The position numbers and the translations under genes are program-made. Below the pieces are notes generated by a model that saw only the letters and a list, made by a program, of their open reading frames with translations, was not told the DNA's origin and searched no databases. Shown here piece by piece: positions 1 to 7,654 of a stretch of DNA of 18,788 bases; position 1 is the first letter of the stretch, and each line of letters starts with the position of its first letter. The stretch spans positions 1-18,788 of the forward strand of contig JADZBY010000495.1 of NCBI GenBank assembly GCA_020851855.1, written 5' to 3'. Origin of the DNA: Anaerolineae bacterium (GTDB lineage Bacteria > Chloroflexota > Anaerolineae > Aggregatilineales > UBA2796).

Positions 1-320
1 CATACCGCTGATCTGCCAGACACGTCCCTACGTTGCCCGTTCGAACTGCAAACGTGATTGCCACTGACTGGAATGTCTTCTGCGCAGATGAGGGGCGACG
101 CATGAGGACTCGGCAGCAGAATCGCGTCGCGAACGTTGACCATGCCAGCCGGAAGCACCTCCTGCCGGCCTGAGCGCGTCATAGGAGGCGGCGCGCGCTG
201 GCAACTTGGCAATATTGGTTGCCAGTAATCGTTCGCACTATTGAACGCGAACCTCTGGGCAAATATACACGCCGCGCTACAGTCATGGTGGGCGGAGTGT
301 TCACAAGCTGCGGATTGCCC
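1..320. other. Left-edge stretch with no recognisable gene
   Basis: No reading frame here looks like a known protein on either strand, and no RNA gene was recognised. The only longer frame, on the plus strand from about 219, runs antisense to the possible helix-turn-helix gene that follows and has no ribosome binding site. A gene ending just left of the window cannot be excluded. Confidence 0.4.
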
Positions 321-572
321 CTATCTGTGCCGCCGGTGCAGAATCTGATGAATGCGTGCGCGCGAGAGTTGGTATTCTCGGTCGAGCTTGGGAATGCTCA
401 GGCCGCCAGCGTACTTCTTGCGAATGACATCATCGCGCGCGGTGGTTGAGCGTCTACGAGGGATAGCAGTGGAGAAGCTGCTATGGAGCCGCTGGACGAG
501 GCTGTGAACCGTGTCTTCCACGCTCGGAAGCGCGTGCACCGTTTCACGCCCCCCGTAACCCCATAGGGGCAT
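321..572 (-). CDS. Possible small helix-turn-helix protein (or remnant)
   Basis: This is an 83-residue frame starting at an ATG at 572. The N-terminal half is unremarkable. Residues about 46-83 read as a helix-turn-helix: charged helix, YAGG turn, SIPKLDREYQLS, then RARIHQIL as the putative recognition helix. The pattern resembles sigma region 4-like and resolvase-tail HTH segments, which suggests DNA binding. No Shine-Dalgarno sequence precedes the ATG, and the frame stays open upstream to an ATG at 701, so the start is uncertain. It has no neighbours to support a role and lies beside an AT-rich patch containing a palindrome. It could be the truncated C-terminus of a larger DNA-binding protein such as a transposase or resolvase. 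I do not recognise a specific family. Confidence 0.3.
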   Translation of the reverse strand: MPLWGYGGRETVHALPSVEDTVHSLVQRLHSSFSTAIPRRRSTTARDDVIRKKYAGGLSIPKLDREYQLSRARIHQILHRRHR

Positions 573-615
573 AATGGAAGATTTAAATGGATAGTCAATA
601 CAAGATACCACAGTA

Positions 616-637
616 GTTATGAGGTATATTACATAAC
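616..637. promoter_or_regulatory. Palindrome in AT-rich patch, possible operator
   Basis: GTTATG (616-621) and CATAAC (632-637) form a perfect 6-bp inverted repeat around a 10-nt AT-rich spacer. It lies about 44 bp upstream of the possible HTH gene on the minus strand, a position that would suit an autoregulatory operator. This is inference from symmetry and position only. Confidence 0.25.
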
Positions 638-994
638 CGACTGGGTGGCTGTATTCCCCGACGAAGTCTCGCCTTCGACGTCGTCTTTTTGTGTCCGGCA
701 AACCTTCGAGAAGTCGGACTCCTCAACGGCAGATAGCGACGTCTGTCCCACACCGGCTTGCCAACTCCATTGTACATCGTATCGTCACTGATGTGCTGTT
801 GAAATCCGTTCTACACGTGTTGGTGTGGTCTTCTCTTTCTTTGTTGCCAGGGCTTGGTCTGTGAACTCCTGCCCCCAATCTGGCCTTCGGTCCTAACCTC
901 GACTGGCCCGGCCGAGGTGAGGTTCGTGCAGTACATGCAGGAAGAGCCTACGCCCACGCTGACGCCCACCGCACAGGCGGTCGAGACGCCGTCC

Positions 995-1026
995 TCAGCC
1001 TCTGCGGGAGCGAACGCAGAGGCTGA
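995..1026. repeat. Perfect 12-bp inverted repeat (stem-loop)
   Basis: TCAGCCTCTGCG (995-1006) and CGCAGAGGCTGA (1015-1026) are perfectly complementary around an 8-nt loop. No T-run follows on the plus strand, so it does not look like a simple intrinsic terminator. It sits in a region without a confident gene. Confidence 0.6.
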
Positions 1027-1448
1027 CGCACCGGTCAATGTGGGGACCGAAGCAGGCGAGATGCGCGTCTTGATGTCAGGATCGGTTCTATACTCCCCAA
1101 AGGAGGGGTGCAGCAGACGGGAACCGTGGATAATTCGGGAAGGCGTTGCCGGGTCGTCTGAGGAGCTGAAACGGGGTCGCCCGCCCAGGACAAGCCCGAA
1201 AGCGGGCTGAGGCGAGGCGCAATCCCCCCGAATGGGGCGGCGCTGGACTGCAAAACGCCCGCGACGCGACCTCAACCGGCCTGCGGCGGGGGAAAGTGGA
1301 GCAGGTCATCGACGCGCCACAGCCGAGTGGTCAAGCCCAAGGCCATGGCAGGCGAGCGGGAGCGATAGCGGCGTTTCAGGCCCGGGACCTCGACGGCGAG
1401 GGACTGGTGGGCGCGTGCAGCCGGTCGAATCTCGGCAGGACCCCAGGA

Positions 1449-2816
1449 TTACGCATTGCCCTTAGCATACCGCACGACACGGCCAAGCTCGTAGGTGCGA
1501 CGTGCCATATCGCGGATACTCACCTGACCGAACTCTGCGACACAGGTGCGCAACGTGTCGTGCAGCGGCGCGACCCATTTGTCGGGAAGCAGGCCCGCAC
1601 CCAACATCAGTCCTGCGATTGACCCAGCCGTCGCGGCGTTGCAGTCGGTGTCGTAACCGCATTGCACGGCTGTGGTGATGGTGCGCTCGAACGCGCCCCC
1701 ATCAGGCAGCGCAGCGCCCGCCAACCCTTCCATGAGCGCCACGACGACGCAGCACGCATTGCTGATCGCTCCACCCATCGTGTATTGCTGATACTGCTCG
1801 TGGATACGCCGCGCAGTCACCCGCCAATCCTTATCCTGGCTACACCAGTCGAGCGTACGCAGAATCGCCTCCGCGAACCGCGATTTGGCGGGTATTTGCG
1901 CCAATCCGGCGTGGATAATGGCCTCAGCATCGAGCAGTGTGAAGGCGGCGGCATTCATCGCCGCCACCCACATCGCCCCGTAGATGCCATTCATGCGATG
2001 GGTCAGGTAGGCGTCGCGCCACGCGAACTCGGCGGCGCGCTCCGGTAGACCGGAGCACACGTAGCCGTATACGTCCGCCCTGATCTGCGCTCCGATCCAT
2101 TCCACGCCGGGATTCAGATAGCCCGCTATCGCTTCCAGATCGACATGCTCTGGCTGGTGATCCGCGACTGCCACCGCTAGATTGAGATAGACGACATGTT
2201 CCGGTCCCCAGGTCCACAAGAACGGGATTGAGTTCAGCCAGTTCATGCCCACATCGAGCGTGGTGAAGTCCGGACCGTGCTGTTCCAAGAGTTTCACGGC
2301 CAGGCACATGTAGTTGAGGTCGTCGTCTTCCTGCGCATACTGGACATAATCGCGCATACTTGGCACGCAGTCGCGACGCAGACGGCGAGGATCGTGGGAT
2401 TGTGAGGGCACGAAATCCCGCAGCGGATAAGCGTTCGCGCCTTCCAGATACGCCTGCACCTCGTCCGCCGTGAAGTGCATCTCCAGCGGCTTGCCGAGAA
2501 TGCACCCGGCGACGCGCCCCAGCCATGCGCCGTGGATTTTGTTGCGAATCTCCTCTTCGGCCAGATACAGGTCGGGTAGCGCTGCCGAGGCTGGCCGCAG
2601 CGAACGTATGCCGTCCAAGTCGGACGGCTCGTAGTACGACCAGCCGTCGCGCACGGGCAAGCGCTTGAGTTCATCGTGAAGCGCCAGCAGCGCCGACTCA
2701 ATGCCCTGCGCTGCTTCCCAGCGTGCCATCAGACCATTGGTCACGTAGCCTTGCAGGGCGCGAGCGTCGATCTCTTTGTGGACGCGCTGCGCAATCACCG
2801 CCGGACTCAGCCGCAT
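1449..2816 (-). CDS. ADP-ribosylglycohydrolase-fold protein
   Basis: A 455-residue cytoplasmic protein of the ADP-ribosylglycohydrolase family (COG1397), dinuclear-magnesium enzymes that cleave ribosyl or related N-/O-glycosidic bonds. An N-terminal extension of about 90 residues precedes the conserved core, which opens with IHGAWLGRVAGCILGKPLE (about 94-112). The first metal cluster is EDDDLNYM (163-170). A GGAISNACCVVVALMEG helix (about 348-364) precedes the second metal motif CGYDTDCNAATAG (386-398), with Asp389 and Asp391 as expected ligands. The metal residues are therefore intact. It is the last gene of the minus-strand transport operon, 35 bp after the GH30-like gene, and the sequence CAAGGGGGCACCG precedes its ATG. 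Its place beside a glycosidase suggests it acts on an imported glycoside rather than on ADP-ribosylated protein; that is inference. No signal peptide is present. Confidence 0.85.
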   Translation of the reverse strand: MRLSPAVIAQRVHKEIDARALQGYVTNGLMARWEAAQGIESALLALHDELKRLPVRDGWSYYEPSDLDGIRSLRPASAALPDLYLAEEEIRNKIHGAWLGRVAGCILGKPLEMHFTADEVQAYLEGANAYPLRDFVPSQSHDPRRLRRDCVPSMRDYVQYAQEDDDLNYMCLAVKLLEQHGPDFTTLDVGMNWLNSIPFLWTWGPEHVVYLNLAVAVADHQPEHVDLEAIAGYLNPGVEWIGAQIRADVYGYVCSGLPERAAEFAWRDAYLTHRMNGIYGAMWVAAMNAAAFTLLDAEAIIHAGLAQIPAKSRFAEAILRTLDWCSQDKDWRVTARRIHEQYQQYTMGGAISNACCVVVALMEGLAGAALPDGGAFERTITTAVQCGYDTDCNAATAGSIAGLMLGAGLLPDKWVAPLHDTLRTCVAEFGQVSIRDMARRTYELGRVVRYAKGNA

Positions 2817-2851
2817 CGGTGCCCCCTTGTTCTTCTTGTTCTTCGCCGCCC

Positions 2852-4276
2852 CTAGCTGCCGAAAAGTGTGGTCACCGAGCGCGGCGGCAGCTCGACACGC
2901 ACGTAGCCATCCACCAACGGCAGCGCACCCACATCGACATAATCCTCGTCTGGCGATGTGCGATAGGCGTCGAAATGGCTTGCCGCGCTGCCGCGCACCG
3001 CAATCTGGACGCTTCGCGCTTCATCACCGCGATTCAGCACGACAATCGCATCCGGATTGGCTGTGGCGGCACGGCCAAAGGCAATTAGGCCGATATTGCG
3101 GTCGTTGGCCTGCACCTGACACACATCCATTCCCGGCTGGCCCGCCCGGCAGACTTGTTTATAGAAGTAATAGCCCTTCGTCACCTCGAAGCGGCCCGAG
3201 TCCCATACTCGGAACGCCGTGCCGGGGTTTGGATCGCCGCCCGTCCAGTGGTCCTGAAGCTGGATGCATGCCCAGGGTATGATGGCATTCGCTTTGGCCG
3301 AATAGATATTGTGGCGCATCTCTTCAATGAAGAAAACGTCCATCTTGCTCCAGCTTGTCGAGGTGACCCAGGCATGAAGGTCGGGACGTTTTTCGCGCAC
3401 GATGTCAATGCCAGCGCTTCGCCAGTCGTTGAACCATTCGGTAGTGATGTCACGTCCCAGGAACCCGTGTGACGTGATCAGCCCTAGTCCGGCGACGGCC
3501 TCAGGATCGTCCGCAATCGCCTCGGCATAGCCCCAACTGTGAAAGCGATACCAGCCGGTGCACTCACCGGGCGTCACGCCGACATCGTCGAGCTCGTTAG
3601 CGCGCAGGAGCGGCGGCATCAGGCGCATATACTCGGCTACCTGTTCCGGCGGCCAGTACAGGTTATAGTCGTGGTTGGGTGTGCCCGCATCACTACCGTC
3701 CAGCGGCCAGCGCGGCCAGTCTTCGCCCTCGTTGTGAACAGAGATGTACTTGACGGGTAGCCCTTTGACCTCGCGCAAGTGCTTGGCCCAAGCGATCATG
3801 TACTTCGCCATCTCGGTCTTGTAGGTCGGGTCCAGGTCGCGCCCGCGCACGAACTTCTGCCGCGTCATCCATGCTGGGGGACCGTAGAGCGTGATGATGA
3901 TCTTAAGGTCTGCGCCACGCGCTTTGACCTTGCCATAACCATTTGTGACGAAATGCAGCATCCATGACGTGGTTCGGTCGTGGCTGTAGGCCGACGGATT
4001 GATCTGTGGCGCATTCATGTCGTAGCCAGCGCCCGGTTCCGGTTGGTGCCAGCAATCCAGGAACATCTTGACCACGCCCGGCTTCAGGCCGCTTTCTCCA
4101 AATGTCAGGTCGATGATTTCCTGACGCTGCTCCTCGGTCAGGTAACGGAATCCACCGTACTCCTGGGGATAGGTGTCGTAATCGCGTGTCTGGCAGGCTT
4201 CGACATAGTTGACGCCGAAGCCATCCCATGCGTGTACGGGCTTGCCGAAATCGACTTTGAGATGTGGCAGATACAT
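2852..4276 (-). CDS. GH30-like glycoside hydrolase, cytoplasmic, atypical nucleophile site
   Basis: A 474-residue protein resembling GH30-type O-glycosyl hydrolases (COG5520, clan GH-A). It opens with HAWDGFGVNYVE (15-26), the conserved first strand. It continues through LKIIITLYGPPAWM (124-137), the acid/base strand YISVHNEGEDW (177-187, Glu183), and LGLITSHGFLG (264-274). A C-terminal beta-sandwich begins at about 355 and ends VELPPRSVTTLFG, as in the family. The strand that normally ends W-x-T/S-E with the catalytic nucleophile reads HAWVTSTSW (301-309), with Ser/Thr where Glu is expected. There is no signal peptide, so it should act in the cytoplasm on an imported substrate. The ribosome binding site AAAGGAT overlaps the permease stop, and the gap to that gene is 3 bp. 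Substrate is unknown. The fold assignment is fairly secure; catalytic competence is uncertain. Confidence 0.75.
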   Translation of the reverse strand: MYLPHLKVDFGKPVHAWDGFGVNYVEACQTRDYDTYPQEYGGFRYLTEEQRQEIIDLTFGESGLKPGVVKMFLDCWHQPEPGAGYDMNAPQINPSAYSHDRTTSWMLHFVTNGYGKVKARGADLKIIITLYGPPAWMTRQKFVRGRDLDPTYKTEMAKYMIAWAKHLREVKGLPVKYISVHNEGEDWPRWPLDGSDAGTPNHDYNLYWPPEQVAEYMRLMPPLLRANELDDVGVTPGECTGWYRFHSWGYAEAIADDPEAVAGLGLITSHGFLGRDITTEWFNDWRSAGIDIVREKRPDLHAWVTSTSWSKMDVFFIEEMRHNIYSAKANAIIPWACIQLQDHWTGGDPNPGTAFRVWDSGRFEVTKGYYFYKQVCRAGQPGMDVCQVQANDRNIGLIAFGRAATANPDAIVVLNRGDEARSVQIAVRGSAASHFDAYRTSPDEDYVDVGALPLVDGYVRVELPPRSVTTLFGS

Positions 4277-4279
4277 GGT

Positions 4280-5119
4280 TTATCCTTTGAAGCCTGTGGT
4301 GGAAATGCCTTGAACAAGATAGCGCTGGGCCAGAATGAAAAAGAGCAAGAACGGGACCAGCGAAACAAGCGAAATGGCAAAGAGCGGCCCGTAGGACGTG
4401 GTGCTGCTGGCATCCGAGAAACTGCGCAGCGCCAGCGGCACGGTGTACAACTTGATGTCGCTCAGGTACAGCAGACTGCTGAAAAAGTCGTCCCAGGTCC
4501 AAATGAAGTTGAAGATGGCCGTCGTGATCAGCGCCGGGAGCGACAACGGCAGGATGATGCGCCAATAAATCTGGAAGCGCGTCGCACCGTCAATCTCCGC
4601 TGCCTCATCGAGTTCTCGCGGGATGCCCCGTACGAACTGCACGTTCAGGAAAATGAAGAACGCCGTCGTGGCGAAGAAGGCCGGAATGATGAGCGGGAAA
4701 TGGGTATCAACCCACCCCAGCTGATAAAACACGATGTACTTGGGGATAAGGGTTACCTGCGTCGGCAAGAGCAGCGTCGCCATCATCAGCGCGAACCACA
4801 CCCGCTTATAGCGAAATTCGAGCCGCGCGAAAGCGTATGCCGTGGCCGACGAGGTGAGCACTGTGCCGATTACGTTGGTAACGGCGATGAAAAATGAGTT
4901 CAGGAAGAACCGGCTGAATGGCTCGCTCAGCGCGTTCCACCCGTAAATGTAGTTCTCCAAGGTAACGACCGAGGGAATCAGCCCTGGATCGTGGAAGATC
5001 ATATTTCCGGGCTTGAGCGAGCTGGAGAACATCCATAGTAGCGGGTAGACCATTACCAGCGCGCCCAGGATGAGCAAGGTGTGTGTCAGCCAACGCCGCC
5101 CAATGATCTTCTCGACCAT
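4280..5119 (-). CDS. Carbohydrate ABC transporter permease, MalG/UgpE type
   Basis: About 279 residues with six hydrophobic segments, beginning with HTLLILGALVMVYPLLWMFSSSLK near the N-terminus. The cytoplasmic EAA loop reads DEAAEIDGATRFQIYWRIILPLSLPALIT, which contacts the ATPase, and is the signature of binding-protein-dependent sugar permeases (BPD_transp_1). It pairs with the upstream permease to form the channel of an importer. I choose the ATG at 5119 because AAAGGAA lies about 6-8 nt upstream. The alternative GTG at 5125, which overlaps the previous stop, is too close to that ribosome binding site. The C-terminus VQGISTTGFKG is typical of MalG-type proteins. No ATPase gene is in this operon, so a shared MsiK/UgpC-like ATPase is presumably encoded elsewhere. 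Confidence 0.9.
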   Translation of the reverse strand: MVEKIIGRRWLTHTLLILGALVMVYPLLWMFSSSLKPGNMIFHDPGLIPSVVTLENYIYGWNALSEPFSRFFLNSFFIAVTNVIGTVLTSSATAYAFARLEFRYKRVWFALMMATLLLPTQVTLIPKYIVFYQLGWVDTHFPLIIPAFFATTAFFIFLNVQFVRGIPRELDEAAEIDGATRFQIYWRIILPLSLPALITTAIFNFIWTWDDFFSSLLYLSDIKLYTVPLALRSFSDASSTTSYGPLFAISLVSLVPFLLFFILAQRYLVQGISTTGFKG

Positions 5120-5121
5120 CG

Positions 5122-6108
5122 TCACTTCCTTTCATCGCCATAGAACACCCAGAACCGGGAAGCCAGGAAGTTGATGGCCGTAAGCGCCCCGACAATGAGC
5201 AGCAGAATCCAGGCCAGCGCCGATGCATAGCCCATTCGCAGGTTAAAGAAGCCCTGCTGGTACAGATATAGCGAATAGAACAGGGTGGCGTCGGCGGGGC
5301 CGCCAGTTCCACCACTGACAATGAAGGCAGGCGTGAAACTTTGGAACGAGCTGATGGTCTGCATAACGATATTGAAGAAGATAATGGGCGTCAGCAGAGG
5401 GAGCGTTACCCTACGGAACTGCTGCACGCGGTTTGCGCCGTCAATCTGCGCTGCCTCGTACAATTCTGTTGGAATCTGTTTAAGTCCCGCTAGGAAGATG
5501 ATCATTGGCGAGCCGAACTGCCACACGCCCAGGATAACCAACGTGCCAAGAGCCGTATCCGGGTGCCCGATCCAGCTTGGGCCATCGATGCCAAAGAGCG
5601 CCAACACCTGATTGACCAATCCATTCAACCCAAAAAGCTCGCGCCACAACACGGCGATTGCGACGCTTCCACCCAGCAGTGATGGCAGGTAGTAGATCGC
5701 CCGATACACGCTCACGCCACGGACAGCGCGGTTGAGGATCATGGCAATGGACAGCGCGAAGATGAGGCGGAGCGGGACCGCCAGCCCGACGTATACGAAC
5801 GTGACCTGGAGCGCATCGCGCCAGCGATTATCACGCCCAATCATGCGCGCATAGTTATTCAGTCCGACCCATTCCGGAGAGGAGAGCAAGTCGTAATTGG
5901 TGAAGGACAGATACAACGAGACGAGCATTGGTCCGGCAGTGAACACGAAGAAACCGATCAGCCAGGGCAACATGAACAGATAGCCGGTACGGTTCTCCGC
6001 GCGCTTTCGAGATAGCTGGGAGTGCCGCGTACGCCCGGTGTCACGATCGCTGGCTGTTGTGTTGGTCTGTAAGGCAGTCACACGGTCCATCGTTCTGTCC
6101 AGACTCAT
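5122..6108 (-). CDS. Carbohydrate ABC transporter permease, MalF/UgpA type
   Basis: A 328-residue membrane protein. A polar N-terminus of about 40 residues is followed by GYLFMLPWLIGFFVFTAGPMLVSLYLSFTNYD, the classic first segment of MalF/UgpA permeases, then five more membrane segments. The EAA loop is YEAAQIDGANRVQQFRRVTLPLLTP. It forms a heterodimer with the next gene product and receives sugar from the binding protein encoded upstream. The start is uncertain: the ATG at 6108 has no good ribosome binding site, and the ATG at 6090 (codon 7) has a weak CTGGACAG upstream. It follows the binding-protein gene after 81 bp containing a strong hairpin, which probably lowers expression of the permeases relative to the binding protein. 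Confidence 0.9.
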   Translation of the reverse strand: MSLDRTMDRVTALQTNTTASDRDTGRTRHSQLSRKRAENRTGYLFMLPWLIGFFVFTAGPMLVSLYLSFTNYDLLSSPEWVGLNNYARMIGRDNRWRDALQVTFVYVGLAVPLRLIFALSIAMILNRAVRGVSVYRAIYYLPSLLGGSVAIAVLWRELFGLNGLVNQVLALFGIDGPSWIGHPDTALGTLVILGVWQFGSPMIIFLAGLKQIPTELYEAAQIDGANRVQQFRRVTLPLLTPIIFFNIVMQTISSFQSFTPAFIVSGGTGGPADATLFYSLYLYQQGFFNLRMGYASALAWILLLIVGALTAINFLASRFWVFYGDERK

Positions 6109-6130
6109 TTGGGTGTGAAAACTGAAAGGT

Positions 6131-6159
6131 GAAGGGCTTGTCCGTTGGGCAAGCCCTTC
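6131..6159 (-). terminator. Intercistronic stem-loop between binding protein and permease
   Basis: GAAGGGCTTG (6131-6140) and CAAGCCCTTC (6150-6159) form a perfect 10-bp stem, and the 9-nt loop can close further as TCC/GGG. In the minus-strand direction only short T-runs follow (TTTC, TTTTC), so it is more likely a partial terminator or mRNA-stabilising hairpin than a full stop. Such hairpins after binding-protein genes are a common way to express the receptor in excess over the permeases. Confidence 0.65.
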
Positions 6160-6189
6160 CCAACTGTTATCTCTGCAGGCGTCGGCAGA

Positions 6190-7464
6190 CTATTCCAAGA
6201 TGAACTCGGCCTCGTCGAAGAAGGCATCGACCGCTTCTTCAACACTGCCATAGTTCCCGAAGGCAAGCTCCTGGTAGAAGCGTTGGTAGGCTGCTGCCAC
6301 TTCCGCTGCTGCACTGGGCCGCACGTCCGGGTTCATCACGTCCTGGGCGTAGAAGGCCATCAAGTCGGCCAGTCGTTTGTCCGCAGGCTGCTGCTGATCG
6401 GCGATGAGCGCCTGCATCTCGGCATTGCCCACCGGCCCGTGCTCGCCGTTGAAAATACGCGCGGCCTCTTCGCTGTTCACAAACCAGTTGAGGAACGCAG
6501 CTGCCTCTTCGACATGCTCCGTGGATGCACTCAGGCCAATGTACGCCCCGCCTACCACGTCGCCAAAGCGCCCTTCAGGATCGTTGGCGCGCGGGATGCT
6601 GGTCAGGCCTAGCTCATCTTCCGTGTTTTGCTGGTACAGGCGATGCTGATTGCCGGAAAGCATCATGAGCGCCGCGTCGCCGGTCACGAGGACGTTGTTC
6701 TCCACACCATCCGCCATGCGTTCGACCGTCAGTTCGATGGGCGGCAGCGCGCCAGCTTCACGGAGCGTCTGCCATATGGTCCACCAGTCGACTAGCACTT
6801 CTTTGGGAAAGCCGATGGCTTCACCCTCAAAGAGTTTGTAACCGCGCTGGCGGACGTACGGTTCAAAGGCGATGTCGAAGGAATTTGCCGTATCCGCGCT
6901 GGCGTAGACACCTTCAGGGAGCTTGCCCGCCAACTCGGTGGCTAACGCGACAAAATCATCCCAGGTCCATTCATACGTTGGAGCCTCTACGTCGGTTTCT
7001 TCGAGTAAGCGCGCATTGTAGTGTGTGCCCGGCGCCGAGTTGCCCAGTGTGACCATATAGATTTTGCCGTCTACGCGCCCAGTATCCACGATTCCCGGTG
7101 CGAACTTGGATAGGTCGATGGTCCCAGCGTCGACCAGCGGCGTCAGATCGAGCATAGCACTACGGTCAACAAAGCCCGCCACACGGAACTGGTGCATGTG
7201 CAGCACATCAGGGGGATTGCCGCCAGCAACTTGAGTGGCAAGCCGCTCAAAATAGGCGTCAAATCCGGCGAATTCGCGTTCGATGGTGACGTTGGGATTC
7301 AATTCTTCATATAAGTCAGCGATCTTGTTATACATAGCCGCGCGCTGATCGCCGCCCCACCACGCAAGTTGAAGGGTTACTTCGTCGTCCTGCGCGGCAA
7401 CGGGGAGGACGGACATGAGGCTGGTGAACAGAACGACGAGGAGTACGAATCTCAAATGCTTCAT
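6190..7464 (-). CDS. Extracellular carbohydrate-binding protein of ABC transporter
   Basis: A protein of about 424 residues of the family-1 extracellular solute-binding proteins (MalE/UgpB type). The signal peptide is KHLRFVLLVVLFTSLMSVLPVAAQ, with a probable signal peptidase I site after AAQ or AQD. There is no lipobox cysteine. The mature N-terminus EVTLQLAWWGGDQRAAMYNKIADLYEELNPNVTIE and the following FDAYFERLATQVAGGNPPDVLHM are family hallmarks. I place the start at 7464, not at the longer frame's 7548. AAAGGACC lies 9 nt upstream of this ATG, and the signal peptide begins exactly here, whereas the longer frame adds 28 polar residues. It is the first gene of the minus-strand operon and is divergent from the GntR regulator. 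Substrate is unknown; the downstream GH30-like gene suggests an oligosaccharide or glycoside. Confidence 0.92.
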   Translation of the reverse strand: MKHLRFVLLVVLFTSLMSVLPVAAQDDEVTLQLAWWGGDQRAAMYNKIADLYEELNPNVTIEREFAGFDAYFERLATQVAGGNPPDVLHMHQFRVAGFVDRSAMLDLTPLVDAGTIDLSKFAPGIVDTGRVDGKIYMVTLGNSAPGTHYNARLLEETDVEAPTYEWTWDDFVALATELAGKLPEGVYASADTANSFDIAFEPYVRQRGYKLFEGEAIGFPKEVLVDWWTIWQTLREAGALPPIELTVERMADGVENNVLVTGDAALMMLSGNQHRLYQQNTEDELGLTSIPRANDPEGRFGDVVGGAYIGLSASTEHVEEAAAFLNWFVNSEEAARIFNGEHGPVGNAEMQALIADQQQPADKRLADLMAFYAQDVMNPDVRPSAAAEVAAAYQRFYQELAFGNYGSVEEAVDAFFDEAEFILE

Positions 7465-7559
7465 CACGGTAGGTCCTTTCAGATTTTGCTGCATAAGCTT
7501 TAGTCGGAGCGCTGTGGCCGATTGTTTTGGTTGTGCAGCCTCCTTCAACGTGTGCTGCG

Positions 7560-7588
7560 TTGACAGCCTCGCATAAATGGATTATGCT
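7560..7588 (+). promoter_or_regulatory. Sigma-70 type promoter for the GntR/amidohydrolase genes
   Basis: TTGACA (7560-7565), a 17-nt spacer and TATGCT (7583-7588) make a near-consensus housekeeping promoter. Transcription should start near 7595, about 60 nt before the regulator's start codon. The operator palindrome lies immediately downstream of this start, consistent with autorepression. The spacer and -10 also contain the inverted repeat GCATAA/TTATGC (7571-7576 and 7582-7587). Confidence 0.7.
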
Positions 7589-7609
7589 AGAGAGAACATC
7601 GGATGGTCT
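7581..7609 (-). promoter_or_regulatory. Possible promoter of the transport operon
   Basis: On the minus strand CATAAT (7581-7586) is a reasonable -10 hexamer. The -35 position, about 17 bp upstream, falls inside the operator palindrome and matches the consensus poorly (AGACCA). A repressor bound at 7600-7618 would cover this -35. The leader to the ATG at 7464 would be about 110 nt. Confidence 0.4.
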
Positions 7610-7618
7610 GACCATTCG
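7600..7618. promoter_or_regulatory. FadR/GntR-type operator palindrome
   Basis: ATGGTC-T-GACCAT (7603-7615) is a perfect palindrome that extends outward to 19 bp (7600-7618) with a single mismatched pair. Its core TGGTCTGACCA fits TNGTNNNACNA, the consensus known for FadR-subfamily GntR repressors. It lies between the divergent promoters, just after the predicted plus-strand start site and over the -35 of the minus-strand promoter. One site could thus control both transcripts. The adjacent FadR-type gene is the obvious ligand. Confidence 0.75.
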
Positions 7619-7654
7619 ATCATCTGATTACATCATAAACGCAAGTTGGGGAAA

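Larger units (their letters stand above)
573..1448. other. Gene-poor stretch, AT-rich then GC-rich and hairpin-rich
   Basis: From about 570 to 830 the DNA is clearly more AT-rich than its surroundings. From about 840 to 1448 it is GC-rich with several inverted repeats, including AGCCCG/CGGGCT around 1193-1208 and the 12-bp stem listed separately. A plus-strand frame (854-1210) contains a Thr/Pro-rich segment (EEPTPTLTPTAQ) like linkers of secreted proteins, but it lacks a ribosome binding site, signal peptide and recognisable domain. The opposite strand also has an unrecognisable frame (811-1275). I see no confident gene; it may hold a decayed gene or an unrecognised structured RNA. Confidence 0.4.

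Noticed and set aside
854..1210. Plus-strand frame with Thr/Pro-rich segment (EEPTPTLTPTAQ)
   Set aside because: No ribosome binding site, no signal peptide, no recognisable domain, and an equally long frame on the opposite strand in GC-rich DNA.
1315..1450. tRNA-like strings: a D-arm-like GCCGAGTGGTCAAG and a T-arm-like GGTCGAATC
   Set aside because: They are about 100 nt apart, with no anticodon arm or acceptor stem that pairs, and the T-loop lacks one of the invariant T residues. Most likely chance.
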